Shown here: piece after piece, positions 1 to 7,745 of the stretch | Numbering within the stretch: position 1 is the first letter of the stretch | Layout: each line of letters begins with the position of its first letter | DNA from: Christensenella sp. UBA3798 | Lineage (GTDB): Bacteria; Bacillota; Clostridia; Christensenellales; CAG-1252 | Assembly: GCA_002368735.1 (NCBI GenBank) | Contig: DFEQ01000085.1 | Coordinates: 1 to 12,376 of the forward strand | Length of the DNA: 12,376 bases | Direction: 5' to 3' | Notes under the pieces: model-generated | What the model saw: the letters and a program-made list of their open reading frames with translations, nothing else | Database searches by the model: none | Told to the model about the DNA's origin: nothing | Position numbers and translations under genes: made by a program

Positions 1-1643
1 AAGTCCACGATGGAGTGCCATTGCTTGCGCCAGTCGGGCACGCGGGGCTGCTTGCCTTTTCGCTCGCAACGATAGGGGATGACCTTATCCATCGGGTCGT
101 AGAACTCAAAGATGGTGCCCGTCTTCTTGTGCCATTTCTTGACGGTTTCGAGGGTCTTCGTCCTGAGCTCTTCCGCGATGTCGTTATAGCCGTAATCCAT
201 CAGCCCCTTGATGATAAAGTAGTTTAGGTTCAACCACACGCCGCCGCGCCACATATCGGTGGAGAAGGCGGGATGATCCTGTGAGATGGAGGCAAGGGGG
301 ACGGGGGTCCAGATCTTGGTGGGGTCGGTCAGAAGTTTCACCATCTTTTTCGCCTGTTCCGCCGAGGGGATGCCCGCAAAGAGGGGGAAGAAGCTGAGGG
401 GGGACAGCACGTGAGTCAGCTTTCCCGACGTGAGCAGTTTGTCGTAATATGCCCCCGTCTCTTCGTCCCACAGTTCGGCGTTGATCCTATCCTTGATATG
501 ATCCGCGATGCCTTGCCATTTTTCCGCCCGCGCCGCGTCTCCGAGCTCGGCAAAGATCAAGGAGAGGTAATGCGCGTCGTTCACCGCAAAGGCGGAAAAG
601 TCCACGGCGTCCATCTCGTCGTCGAAGTCAAAGCGGGGGCTGTTATCCAAGCCCGATTCGCCGCATCTGCAGTTCAGTTGGTCGGGCTCGGTCAGCCACT
701 CCAAGAGTCCGTTTTTGTTGTTGTCGCGGTGCTCCATATCCCAGATCAGGTACTTCTCCAGGACGTCGGTGTAGTGCGACAGGAACTCGCGGTCGCCCGT
801 CTTTTTATAGACGTTCCACACGCCCCAAGATAGCACTTGCGGCTGCGTCACGTCCGAGCATTGGAAGGGGGACATCATGTGCGGCATAAAGCCGTCCGGG
901 TGCGCCTGTTCGAGAACGGCGCGCAGAGCGTCCTTTGCCATCTCGGGGTTGTAGTTCACCATCGCGAGGGCGTGGAAAACGCTGTCCCACAGCCACATAT
1001 GGCGGTGCGGCACGCGGTTGGGAGTCGTCCAGCGGCAGGGAATGGTCCCTTGGGGGGAATGCACGTTGACCTTGTTGACCGAGAGCGCCTTGTAGTAGAG
1101 CTTCTCGTACTTTCTGTCCTTGCACTTGGGCATTTTCTCGAAATAGGCGTATCTCTTCGCCTTGAGGGCTTCTATATCGGCGGTCCTCAAGGTCTCGTTG
1201 ACGCCCGCGCGCGCCCCTTCGATGGAGAAGGCGTGATAGACGGCTATCTTATAGCCGACCTCTCTCTTTTCCCAAGCGACGCCGATGCGGTCGTAGGTGG
1301 TGGCATACACGTCGATCCCCCAGCTCAGATGATGCTTGAGCCCCTTTTCTCCCTTAAAGGTGGGGAGTTCGGGCACGTATCCGATCAAAGCGTCTTCGGA
1401 GACGTAGGTCAGGAAGAAGTCGCCTTTCTCGGTCTCGGCGTCGATCATATCCCCCGTGATTGCGCGGAAGCGCACCTTGCCTTCGAGCGGGAAGGTGACC
1501 TTCACCCATTCGCGCAGTTCAAAGCGTATCTCACCCTTTTTCCACGAGAGCGTTCCGACGAAATCGTCGTAGTAACGCGTCAATCCGTCCAAGCCGGAAA
1601 AAGCGAATAATTGTCCGTATCCCCAAACGTCGTTCAGCTTCAT
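1..1643 (-). CDS. GH63/trehalase-like glycoside hydrolase (MGH1-like), C-terminus cut by window edge
   Basis: The frame stays open from an ATG at 1643 to the left edge, giving 547 codons with no stop, so the gene is partial at its 3' end. A GGAG ribosome binding site lies 6 bases before the ATG. The translation has hallmarks of the (alpha/alpha)6-barrel clan that includes GH63 and GH37: RHMWLWDSVFHA (residues 214-225), GLLEWLTEPDQ, ESGLDNSPRFD (329-339), DMWRGGVWLNLNYF, and IFEFYDP (511-517). By analogy with trehalase and GH63 enzymes, D333 would be the general acid and E513 the general base; that assignment is inferred. The N-terminal 180 or so residues look like the beta-sandwich domain of such enzymes. 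No signal peptide is visible, so the enzyme is probably cytoplasmic. The substrate is unresolved: alpha-glucosides, mannosyl- or glucosylglycerate and trehalose are all possible. The last visible residues (RKGKQPRVPDWRKQWHSIVDF region) resemble the final part of the barrel, so probably only a few tens of residues are missing. It is divergent from the next gene. Confidence 0.88.
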   Translation of the reverse strand, partial: MKLNDVWGYGQLFAFSGLDGLTRYYDDFVGTLSWKKGEIRFELREWVKVTFPLEGKVRFRAITGDMIDAETEKGDFFLTYVSEDALIGYVPELPTFKGEKGLKHHLSWGIDVYATTYDRIGVAWEKREVGYKIAVYHAFSIEGARAGVNETLRTADIEALKAKRYAYFEKMPKCKDRKYEKLYYKALSVNKVNVHSPQGTIPCRWTTPNRVPHRHMWLWDSVFHALAMVNYNPEMAKDALRAVLEQAHPDGFMPHMMSPFQCSDVTQPQVLSWGVWNVYKKTGDREFLSHYTDVLEKYLIWDMEHRDNNKNGLLEWLTEPDQLNCRCGESGLDNSPRFDFDDEMDAVDFSAFAVNDAHYLSLIFAELGDAARAEKWQGIADHIKDRINAELWDEETGAYYDKLLTSGKLTHVLSPLSFFPLFAGIPSAEQAKKMVKLLTDPTKIWTPVPLASISQDHPAFSTDMWRGGVWLNLNYFIIKGLMDYGYNDIAEELRTKTLETVKKWHKKTGTIFEFYDPMDKVIPYRCERKGKQPRVPDWRKQWHSIVD

Positions 1644-1693
1644 TTTCTTCTCCAATCAAGCCCCCGTCTCGGGCGGCTCGCATCACGTTTTGC

Positions 1694-1706
1694 GCGCATT
1701 ATGCGC
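1694..1706. promoter_or_regulatory. 13-bp palindrome just inside the hydrolase transcript, possible operator
   Basis: GCGCAT-T-ATGCGC is a perfect inverted repeat with a one-base centre. It sits about +4 to +16 relative to the predicted hydrolase start site, where a repressor would block RNA polymerase. Carbohydrate genes are often controlled by LacI- or GntR-type repressors at such sites, but no regulator gene of that type is visible here. Operator function is an inference. Confidence 0.3.
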
Positions 1707-1716
1707 ATTCGCGAAC

Positions 1717-1745
1717 ATTATATCACAACAACTTTGGGAATACAA
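1717..1745 (-). promoter_or_regulatory. Predicted extended -10 promoter of the glycoside hydrolase
   Basis: Read on the minus strand, TGATATAAT spans 1725-1717. This is a perfect TATAAT preceded by the TGn extended -10 element. A weak -35 (TTGTAT, 1745-1740) lies 17 bp upstream. The expected transcription start is near 1710, giving a leader of about 67 bases before the ATG at 1643. Confidence 0.55.
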
Positions 1746-1836
1746 ACGCTTGCGCCTCTTTTTTGTGTTCGACTCTTTCTTTTTCTTTTCACACGGGAAA
1801 ACTGTCGAAAAAGAGTGCTTATTGATAGTTAATTTA

Positions 1837-1865
1837 TTGCTACCGTGATTTAACGATGTTATAAT
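1837..1865 (+). promoter_or_regulatory. Near-consensus sigma-A promoter of the 1894-residue surface protein
   Basis: TTGCTA (1837-1842) and TATAAT (1860-1865) are separated by exactly 17 bp. The start site should fall near 1872, giving a leader of about 34 bases to the ATG at 1906. The strength of the match suggests substantial basal expression without an activator, in contrast to the promoter of the second secreted protein near 10016. Confidence 0.7.
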
Positions 1866-1905
1866 ATCTTAATAGTTTCTTTTATGAACGAAAGGAGATT
1901 TGACT

Positions 1906-4900
1906 ATGACGGATCGAAGAACGAAAGTAACGACTTATATCATGGTCGTGCTGCTCGTAGTGGCGCTTGGTATCATCGCGGCGGTGGGGCTGGTGCAGCC
2001 CACGCGGACGGCGAATGCTACGACCGATCAGAACGGCTCGGGTGGCGACGGGCATACGCATAACGATATCACTTTTGAAGCGTGGGAGAGCACGAACTCC
2101 CTCCCCACCTCGGCGGGCAGCTACTATCTGACTGCGGACGTGACGATATCGTCCGGTTGGAACGTGCCCACAGGCACGACCAATCTGTGTTTGAACGGTC
2201 ACGGGATCAAGGTGACCGGCACCGATAGTGTTATTTATGTTGGAGGAGACCGCACGCTCAATATTTATGATTGCGGCGAAACCACGCACTACTTCGACGT
2301 GTACACTAACGGACAAGAGCGATACGCTATCAATGTCAACGAGAACGAGGGCAGCGGCAGACAGAGTTTTGTCGGCGGCTATATCACCGGCGGACAAGGC
2401 AAGGAAAACAGGTTGCACGGCGGCGGTATCTACATTGACGCCGGTATCTGCAATCTGTACGGTGGCAACATTATCGGTAACACAGTGAAGGCGTCCAACA
2501 ACTGCGGCGCAGGCGTGTTTCTCCAGAATAGCGCGACCTTCCGTATGTACGGCGGAAGTATCAACTACAATTATGCTCAGAACGCCGGCTGCGCGATCTT
2601 CGCATGGAAGAATTCCACCGTTGAGATCCACGGAGGCGAAATAGCGTACAATAAGACGGCTTGGTCATACGGTAGCGCGATCTCGTTCTATAATCCCAAG
2701 GGGTACACCGTTTCGTTGAAGTTGTACGGCGGCTTTATACACGACAACTTGACCAAGAGCGGCGGCGGTGCAGTCAATCTTATCGCCACGGGACTTACGG
2801 TCGGAATGAAAGGGGCGCTTGTCGTTCGTGATAACGCAAGCGTCAGCACCGCTGATAACGACACCCTGAACGTGCACGTGGGCAATAGCCCCATCAATAT
2901 CGAAGGCGCTATGACAAATTCGGAGAAGACCGGCATCAGGCTGGCATCCGGCACCGGCACCTTCACGAGCGGTTGGTCTGACTTTATGGGCGATGCCGAC
3001 CCCGCAGACTATTTCTACAGCGAGAACGACGCCTATAACGTCTATCTCTTGGATGGCGAGGCGGCGATCCTTGCCGAGGCTCCCCCGGCACCTCACAAAC
3101 ACGATGGCGTCATCTTTAAGGTTTGGGAGAGCTCAACGAGCCTCCCTGCTCAAGCGGGCAACTGGTACTTGACCTCGGACGTGACGATCTCTTCCACTTG
3201 GAGCGTGCCCGCAGGTACCACCAAGCTGTGCTTGAACGGTCATTTTATCAAGATGACGGGCAACGGCAGCGTCATCTCCGTGGGTGGCGGCGCTACCTTT
3301 GACCTTTATGATTGCGATACGACGACTGCGCATTACTATACCGTAGCTTCGCCTAAGGAAAACGGCGCAGGACTTGCGACGGTGGTGGACGAGGACGCCT
3401 ATAATGCCGCTTCCGCTAACGCAAGAGGGACCTTTGTCGGTGGATATATCACGGGAGGCAGATCGACTGCCGGCGGCGGTGTCTGCGTAGATAAAGGTTC
3501 GTTTAATATGCATGGTGGTACGATCATTGGCAATAATGCAACGGGTAGCAATGTGACGTACGGCGGCGGCGTGGCGCTCAGATCAACGAACGACTCGGCG
3601 GATGCTTTCACCATGACGGGAGGCGCGATCATCGGTAATTCGGGCTTGTGCGGAGGTGGCGTCTCCGTATATGGATCGAGCGTATTCACCTTGATCGGCG
3701 GCGAGATCAAATACAATTATTCATCCTTGAACGGTGGCGGTATCCATACGGATGGAAACAACAGGACGGCAAGCGTTATCATTTCCGGAGGCAGTATCAC
3801 CAATAATGCTACCGTTGGGAATGCTTGGGGCAAAGGCGGCGCCATCTTGCTCAGCAATGCCTCGTTGACCTTATCCGGCAGCCCCGTGATCATAGGCAAT
3901 AGCTGTAATTACGAGACCAATAACGTCTATTTTGCCACTGAACAAAATCAGACCGGACACGCCTACATCGTCGGTGCTCTCGGCAACGACACGGTGATCG
4001 GCGTAACGATGAAAGCCGCCGGCATCTTTACGGAAAGCGAAGATACTTCATATAACTCGATCGGTAACTTTGTCAGCGACGACGAAGATTACGTCGTGAA
4101 AAAGAACGCGGATGGGCAGCTGTTCCTGGCACCCCTGACGAAATACGACCTCTATATCGCAGGCACGCAGGTGACCTCGGAGACGCTCTCGGGCGAGGGC
4201 TGGAGCTACGCCCCCGACACGAATACCTTGACCCTCGACGGCTTTATATACGAGGGCGACGAGGGCATAGATCACCCGAACGTGTATAAATACAATAGCA
4301 TAGTGACCTATGCCGGCTGGGATCTTTTCAATTTGATCCTCGTGGGCACAAGCAAGATCACGAATACCAAGGACGATTACGAGAATATCATGGCGCTCCT
4401 ATCTACCGGCGATATGACCATCGACGGCACGGGTTCGCTCACTCTTTCGGCAACCGGCAAGGCGTATACTCTGTCGGCGGGGCTCTGCGCTAATGCGGAC
4501 CTCCTCGTCAAGGGCGGCACGATCACGGCGAATGGCGGTGCGTCGGAATGGTTCAGCGCGGGTATCTGCGTCTGGGGAAAGCGCTATATCCAAAAGGGCG
4601 GCAGCGTATATGCGCAGGGCGGCGCTTCGGATGATGATGAGAGCTACGGTCTGTACGCTCTCGGCATAGAACAGATCGCCTCCGCACTCGGCGATGGCGA
4701 GAGCGACGAGATCAGCGACGGCATCACGGTCTTCCCCGAGATCGACAACTTCGCTTCCGTGGGTAATACTTCCGCCCTTTATAGCAAAGGCAGCATCGAC
4801 CTCAGGCGTTTCAGCACTGCGTGGACGGATACCGAGCGCTCTTCGGGCGAGACGAAGCTCATTGCCGGCGAATACGAGAAAGCAGATCTTGAAAGTTACA

Positions 4901-7590
4901 AGTACCTTCTCGCTTACGGCTTCATCGAGCTGGATCCCGCCACGAAGCCCGAGATCGAATTGCCCGAGGACCAAGAGGAGGCGGGGAACGGCGATACCTT
5001 GACCGTTGACATTGACGCGAAGCCCGTCACCGTCAAGTGGTACTATGACGACGACGGCGACGGCAACCCCGACGATATCGATCATCCCATCGGCGAGGGT
5101 ACGACCTACACAGTCCTGTGTCTCGACGAGAATGACCCGACCCACGACGATACGGGGCATCGGATCATCGCAGTCATCACGCAAGACGAGGATGAAAACG
5201 GGGATCCTATCCCCGAAGCGGACAGGGTGAAGCAGGTGACCGACCCCGTCAAGGTGGCGGGTGAGCTCCCCGAGGACCATCCCACTCCCGAAGGAAACTG
5301 GACGATCAAGGACGATGAGGTCCCCGACGTGGCGGTGGAGATCGTGGGCGCGGACGACGTGAAGCCCGAGCTTATCGAGAAGATCAAGTTGGAGGTCACC
5401 GTCAAAGCCGAGGTGGAGACCAAGGCAAACGAGAATAATTATCGGGAGATCACCGAGGCGTACGTGGATGCGGACAAGGAGATCGCCTTCGTATACGAAG
5501 TGAAACTCTTCAAGACCGAGACCGTGAACGGCGAGGCGACCAAGACCGAGATCCAGCCCTCCGACATCAAGGCGGGCGCTACGATCAAGGTGACGATGGA
5601 TATCCCCGAAGCATTGCGCGGCAAGGCGTTCAAACTCCTGCACATCCATGCGGCGAATGACGTGGAATATATCGATGATTTCGTCATAAGCGGGGACGGC
5701 AAGACCGTCACGGTGGAGATCGATAGGCTCTCCGAGTTCGCATTCGTCTCGGAGAAAGAGGTCGTTGCTGCGGAGTGCAGTCACGGCTTCTGCATCGGTT
5801 GGGTCGCGTTTATCTTCGTGATGCTCGAGCTCCTCTACTTTGCGCTGTACTTCATCCTTTGGTTCCCGAAGGCGGCGTTTATCGTGGAGAAGTGCCGTCT
5901 CGGCGCGCTCATGCCTAAGCGTTGCTTGCTCGGTAAGATCGGCTCCTGCGTAGCATGTGCGATCTTCATCTTCGCTCTCGTAGTGCTTTGCATTCACCAA
6001 TGTGCGGCGTCTATCGTCAGCTTTATCCTCGCGTTCCTCATCCTTGCAGGGTTCCTTGCGATCTTCGTCATCGAGCACAAGGACCTCGTGAAAGGTTGGA
6101 TCAATAAGATCTTTAAGAAAGAGGTCGCCTCCGCTCCCGAAAAGGAAGACGAGGAGGAGAGCCTCATTTCCGCCTCTCCCATTGAAGCGGGCGAGGGTAC
6201 GAACGTCGGGTTCTATCATATCACTAAGGACGAAGAAGGCAAATGCACCTTTACGCTCTACTATGAGGAAGGCGATAAGCTCTCCAAGGAGATGGGTGTC
6301 TTTGAAAGCGAGAAAGAGGCGTATCAAGCCATCGAGCATCTTCGCGAAAAGGCGGTGGGCGCCAAGGCGGAGAACAGAGTGAAAGGCAGCGCCGAGAGTA
6401 TACCCACGCCCAAGTTCGTCTTGGATGTGGACGCGAAAGGGGTATATCGTTATTCCTTCTTGGATGAAGCGGGTAACGTACTCTTGCAGTCGGTGCAATA
6501 CCTCAACGAGAAGCGCTGCTTGGAGGATCTCAAGAAGACCTTGAATGCAGTCGCGACGGAAGAGGTCATCCTCGAGAATGGAGAACTCAAAGAAGACGTG
6601 ATCGAAGCGGTGAAGGAGATCCCCGTCGAGGAGGCGATCGCCACGGAGCCCATTGTCGAAGGATCCGCGGAAGAAGTGGCGGCAGACGTGGTTGAAGAAG
6701 AGCCCGCCGAGGAAGAAGAGCCCGCCGAGGAAGAAGAGCAGGCGGACGAGGGCGTCTCGCTGAAAGAGAATATTGCCGTCGCCAGAGAAACGGTATCGCA
6801 CAGCGCCGTGAATAAGCAGTATATCGCGGACTACCTGAAAGCGAAGTACGACGCAGGCGTTAGGCTGAACATGCGCGGCAACGAGACCAAGACGGGTCTA
6901 CCTCTTGCGGATACGCACTACGCGGTCGGCGAGGAGAAAAACCTCTGCTTCGTCTACGTCTATGAAATCGATGGCACCACGATGCTCCTCGTCAAGGTGG
7001 ACGACGAATACGGCAAAGCCCTCGCAGAGAAGCACCCCATCGTCAAGAGAAGCGCCTTCCCGAAGAGCAAGTCTCCTTGGCAGAGCGTGATCGTGGACGA
7101 CAGCTTCGCGCCGGAAGAGATCGAGAAGATTTTGGACGATGCCTATCTGATGAACGGTGGCAAGCAAGCCGCCAATGAAGGACTCTCCCTCAAGGAGACT
7201 CTTGCAATGGCAAAAGCGACGACTGTGACCATCCATCGCAGCAAGAAAGGTATTGCCGAATATCTGTCGGATAAGTACGGTGAGACCGTGGAGCTCAATC
7301 AGCGCGTCAATAGGACCAATACGGGGCTGCCCCTTGCAGATACCCACTACGCGGTCAAGGAAGACGCCAAGACCTGCTTCGTCTACGTCTATGAAACGGA
7401 CGGCGTGGTCGTACTGCTCCTCCGTTTGAGAGAGGACTATGCGTTGACCGTGCGGGAGGCGGGTCATAAGATCGTTCGCTCGGCGTTCCCGAAGTCAAAG
7501 CATGCTTGGTTTACCGTGATCTTGGACGATACCTATAACGAGGAGGACATCCAAAAACTCCTTGACGGCGCATACGATCAGGCGAAATAA
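1906..7590 (+). CDS. Large membrane-anchored beta-helix surface protein with YegP-like and YjbR-like cytoplasmic repeats
   Basis: The start is the ATG at 1906, 8 bases after AGGAG (1893-1897); the TTG at 1900 is too close to that site. The product has 1894 residues. A signal peptide (1-38) ends in ANA. Two homologous Gly-rich right-handed beta-helix modules follow (about 50-390 and 397-745), each opening with HxH and carrying repeated GGGI/GGxI turns. Next are a module of unknown type starting KYDLYIAG (746-1010), an Ig-like domain (about 1013-1118) containing the Asp-rich loop DDDGDGNPDD (1048-1057), and another beta domain (1139-1284). Three hydrophobic segments lie at about 1297-1320, 1346-1366 and 1369-1390. 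Lys/Arg in the 1323-1345 loop and after 1390 place the last 500 residues in the cytoplasm. The tail has two YegP/DUF1508-like repeats (about 1432-1485, 1502-1549), an acidic linker, and two MmcQ/YjbR-like repeats (1616-1749, 1759-1893). The ectodomain suggests adhesion or glycan contact; the tail has no recognised enzyme motif. Gene limits and topology are secure. Domain names in the tail are my pattern reading, and the function is unknown. Confidence 0.92.
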   Translation: MTDRRTKVTTYIMVVLLVVALGIIAAVGLVQPTRTANATTDQNGSGGDGHTHNDITFEAWESTNSLPTSAGSYYLTADVTISSGWNVPTGTTNLCLNGHGIKVTGTDSVIYVGGDRTLNIYDCGETTHYFDVYTNGQERYAINVNENEGSGRQSFVGGYITGGQGKENRLHGGGIYIDAGICNLYGGNIIGNTVKASNNCGAGVFLQNSATFRMYGGSINYNYAQNAGCAIFAWKNSTVEIHGGEIAYNKTAWSYGSAISFYNPKGYTVSLKLYGGFIHDNLTKSGGGAVNLIATGLTVGMKGALVVRDNASVSTADNDTLNVHVGNSPINIEGAMTNSEKTGIRLASGTGTFTSGWSDFMGDADPADYFYSENDAYNVYLLDGEAAILAEAPPAPHKHDGVIFKVWESSTSLPAQAGNWYLTSDVTISSTWSVPAGTTKLCLNGHFIKMTGNGSVISVGGGATFDLYDCDTTTAHYYTVASPKENGAGLATVVDEDAYNAASANARGTFVGGYITGGRSTAGGGVCVDKGSFNMHGGTIIGNNATGSNVTYGGGVALRSTNDSADAFTMTGGAIIGNSGLCGGGVSVYGSSVFTLIGGEIKYNYSSLNGGGIHTDGNNRTASVIISGGSITNNATVGNAWGKGGAILLSNASLTLSGSPVIIGNSCNYETNNVYFATEQNQTGHAYIVGALGNDTVIGVTMKAAGIFTESEDTSYNSIGNFVSDDEDYVVKKNADGQLFLAPLTKYDLYIAGTQVTSETLSGEGWSYAPDTNTLTLDGFIYEGDEGIDHPNVYKYNSIVTYAGWDLFNLILVGTSKITNTKDDYENIMALLSTGDMTIDGTGSLTLSATGKAYTLSAGLCANADLLVKGGTITANGGASEWFSAGICVWGKRYIQKGGSVYAQGGASDDDESYGLYALGIEQIASALGDGESDEISDGITVFPEIDNFASVGNTSALYSKGSIDLRRFSTAWTDTERSSGETKLIAGEYEKADLESYKYLLAYGFIELDPATKPEIELPEDQEEAGNGDTLTVDIDAKPVTVKWYYDDDGDGNPDDIDHPIGEGTTYTVLCLDENDPTHDDTGHRIIAVITQDEDENGDPIPEADRVKQVTDPVKVAGELPEDHPTPEGNWTIKDDEVPDVAVEIVGADDVKPELIEKIKLEVTVKAEVETKANENNYREITEAYVDADKEIAFVYEVKLFKTETVNGEATKTEIQPSDIKAGATIKVTMDIPEALRGKAFKLLHIHAANDVEYIDDFVISGDGKTVTVEIDRLSEFAFVSEKEVVAAECSHGFCIGWVAFIFVMLELLYFALYFILWFPKAAFIVEKCRLGALMPKRCLLGKIGSCVACAIFIFALVVLCIHQCAASIVSFILAFLILAGFLAIFVIEHKDLVKGWINKIFKKEVASAPEKEDEEESLISASPIEAGEGTNVGFYHITKDEEGKCTFTLYYEEGDKLSKEMGVFESEKEAYQAIEHLREKAVGAKAENRVKGSAESIPTPKFVLDVDAKGVYRYSFLDEAGNVLLQSVQYLNEKRCLEDLKKTLNAVATEEVILENGELKEDVIEAVKEIPVEEAIATEPIVEGSAEEVAADVVEEEPAEEEEPAEEEEQADEGVSLKENIAVARETVSHSAVNKQYIADYLKAKYDAGVRLNMRGNETKTGLPLADTHYAVGEEKNLCFVYVYEIDGTTMLLVKVDDEYGKALAEKHPIVKRSAFPKSKSPWQSVIVDDSFAPEEIEKILDDAYLMNGGKQAANEGLSLKETLAMAKATTVTIHRSKKGIAEYLSDKYGETVELNQRVNRTNTGLPLADTHYAVKEDAKTCFVYVYETDGVVVLLLRLREDYALTVREAGHKIVRSAFPKSKHAWFTVILDDTYNEEDIQKLLDGAYDQAK
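2053..4140 (+). repeat. Duplicated beta-helix module within the surface protein
   Basis: Two protein-level repeats, about 2053-3075 and 3094-4140, start HTHNDITFEAW and HKHDGVIFKVW. They stay aligned through the shared LCLNGH and (I/L)YDC motifs before entering Gly-rich beta-helix coils. The second copy carries extra coils. DNA identity is visibly partial, so the duplication is old or was assembled from related modules. Confidence 0.8.
6694..6738 (+). repeat. 18-bp in-frame tandem repeat coding for an acidic linker
   Basis: The 18-base unit GAAGAAGAGCCCGCCGAG occurs exactly twice (6694-6711, 6712-6729), followed by the first 9 bases of a third copy (6730-6738). Each unit encodes EEEPAE. The repeat lies in the acidic linker between the YegP-like and YjbR-like parts of the tail. 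Copy number can change by slippage without breaking the frame. Confidence 0.9.
6751..7587 (+). repeat. Tandem YjbR-like C-terminal domains
   Basis: Two copies of about 135 residues, 6751-7152 and 7180-7587, share G(V/L)SLKE, TGLPLADTHYAV, CFVYVYE and RSAFPKSK. The RSAFPKSK-xxW-xxVI-x-DD segment and the acidic helix after it resemble the C-terminal half of MmcQ/YjbR proteins, where a related motif reads HLNKxHWxTVxLDG. The family assignment is by eye. Confidence 0.75.
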
Positions 7591-7616
7591 AACCCTTTCG
7601 TCTCAAATAACGAATG

Positions 7617-7650
7617 AGAGGTGTCACGATGAGCCGCGGCACCTCTTTTC
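7617..7650 (+). terminator. Intrinsic terminator of the large surface protein gene
   Basis: AGAGGTG (7617-7623) pairs with CACCTCT (7640-7646), and the stem may gain one G-U and one C-G pair inward. It is followed by TTTTC. It begins 27 bases after the stop codon at 7588-7590. The loop is long (about 12-16 bases), so efficiency is uncertain. The opposite strand has no T-tract, so it acts on the plus strand only. Confidence 0.6.
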
Positions 7651-7730
7651 GTGGATTATACCTGTATATCCGCCCGGTTGATCATTTTTATCCGCTGCTG
7701 ATCTTGTGCCTATTTTATATAAAAATATGA

Positions 7731-7745
7731 AAAAGGGGATCCCTT
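7731..7745 (-). terminator. Possible weak terminator of the two-component operon
   Basis: Read on the minus strand, AAGGG (7745-7741), a 3-base loop and CCCTT (7737-7733) are followed by two more T's and then a T-rich stretch. It lies about 125 bases past the regulator stop. The stem is only 5 bp with a tight loop, so this is tentative. Confidence 0.25.

Larger units (their letters stand above)
1644..1905. other. Divergent intergenic region between hydrolase and first surface protein
   Basis: These 262 bp hold both promoters and the 13-bp palindrome described separately. A further inverted repeat, ACTCTTT (1772-1778) with AAAGAGT (1810-1816), has a 31-base spacer and lies upstream of both promoters. 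It may be a chance product of the pyrimidine-rich tract. I see no small gene here. Confidence 0.5.

Noticed and set aside
837..1610. A 257-codon plus-strand frame and a smaller one at 411-833
   Set aside because: Both are antisense to the hydrolase, which has clear family motifs over the same interval.
1772..1816. Inverted repeat ACTCTTT/AAAGAGT as a terminator or operator
   Set aside because: A 31-base spacer inside a pyrimidine-rich tract makes chance likely, and no transcript is known to end there.
1611..1832. A 73-codon plus-strand frame across the divergent region
   Set aside because: It runs over the hydrolase start and promoters, has no ribosome binding site and ends before the promoter of the next gene.
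1900..1902. TTG as start of the large surface protein
   Set aside because: It is only 2 bases from AGGAG; the ATG at 1906 has 8-base spacing and is the better start.
1882..2631. A 249-codon minus-strand frame across the start of the surface protein
   Set aside because: It overlaps the signal peptide, promoter end and first beta-helix coils on the opposite strand and shows no recognisable domain.
4399..6801. An 800-codon open frame on the minus strand
   Set aside because: It lies wholly antisense to the large surface protein, has no ribosome binding site or domain, and its long Leu/Asp/Arg-rich sequence is the expected shadow of GAC/GAG/AAG-rich codons on the other strand.
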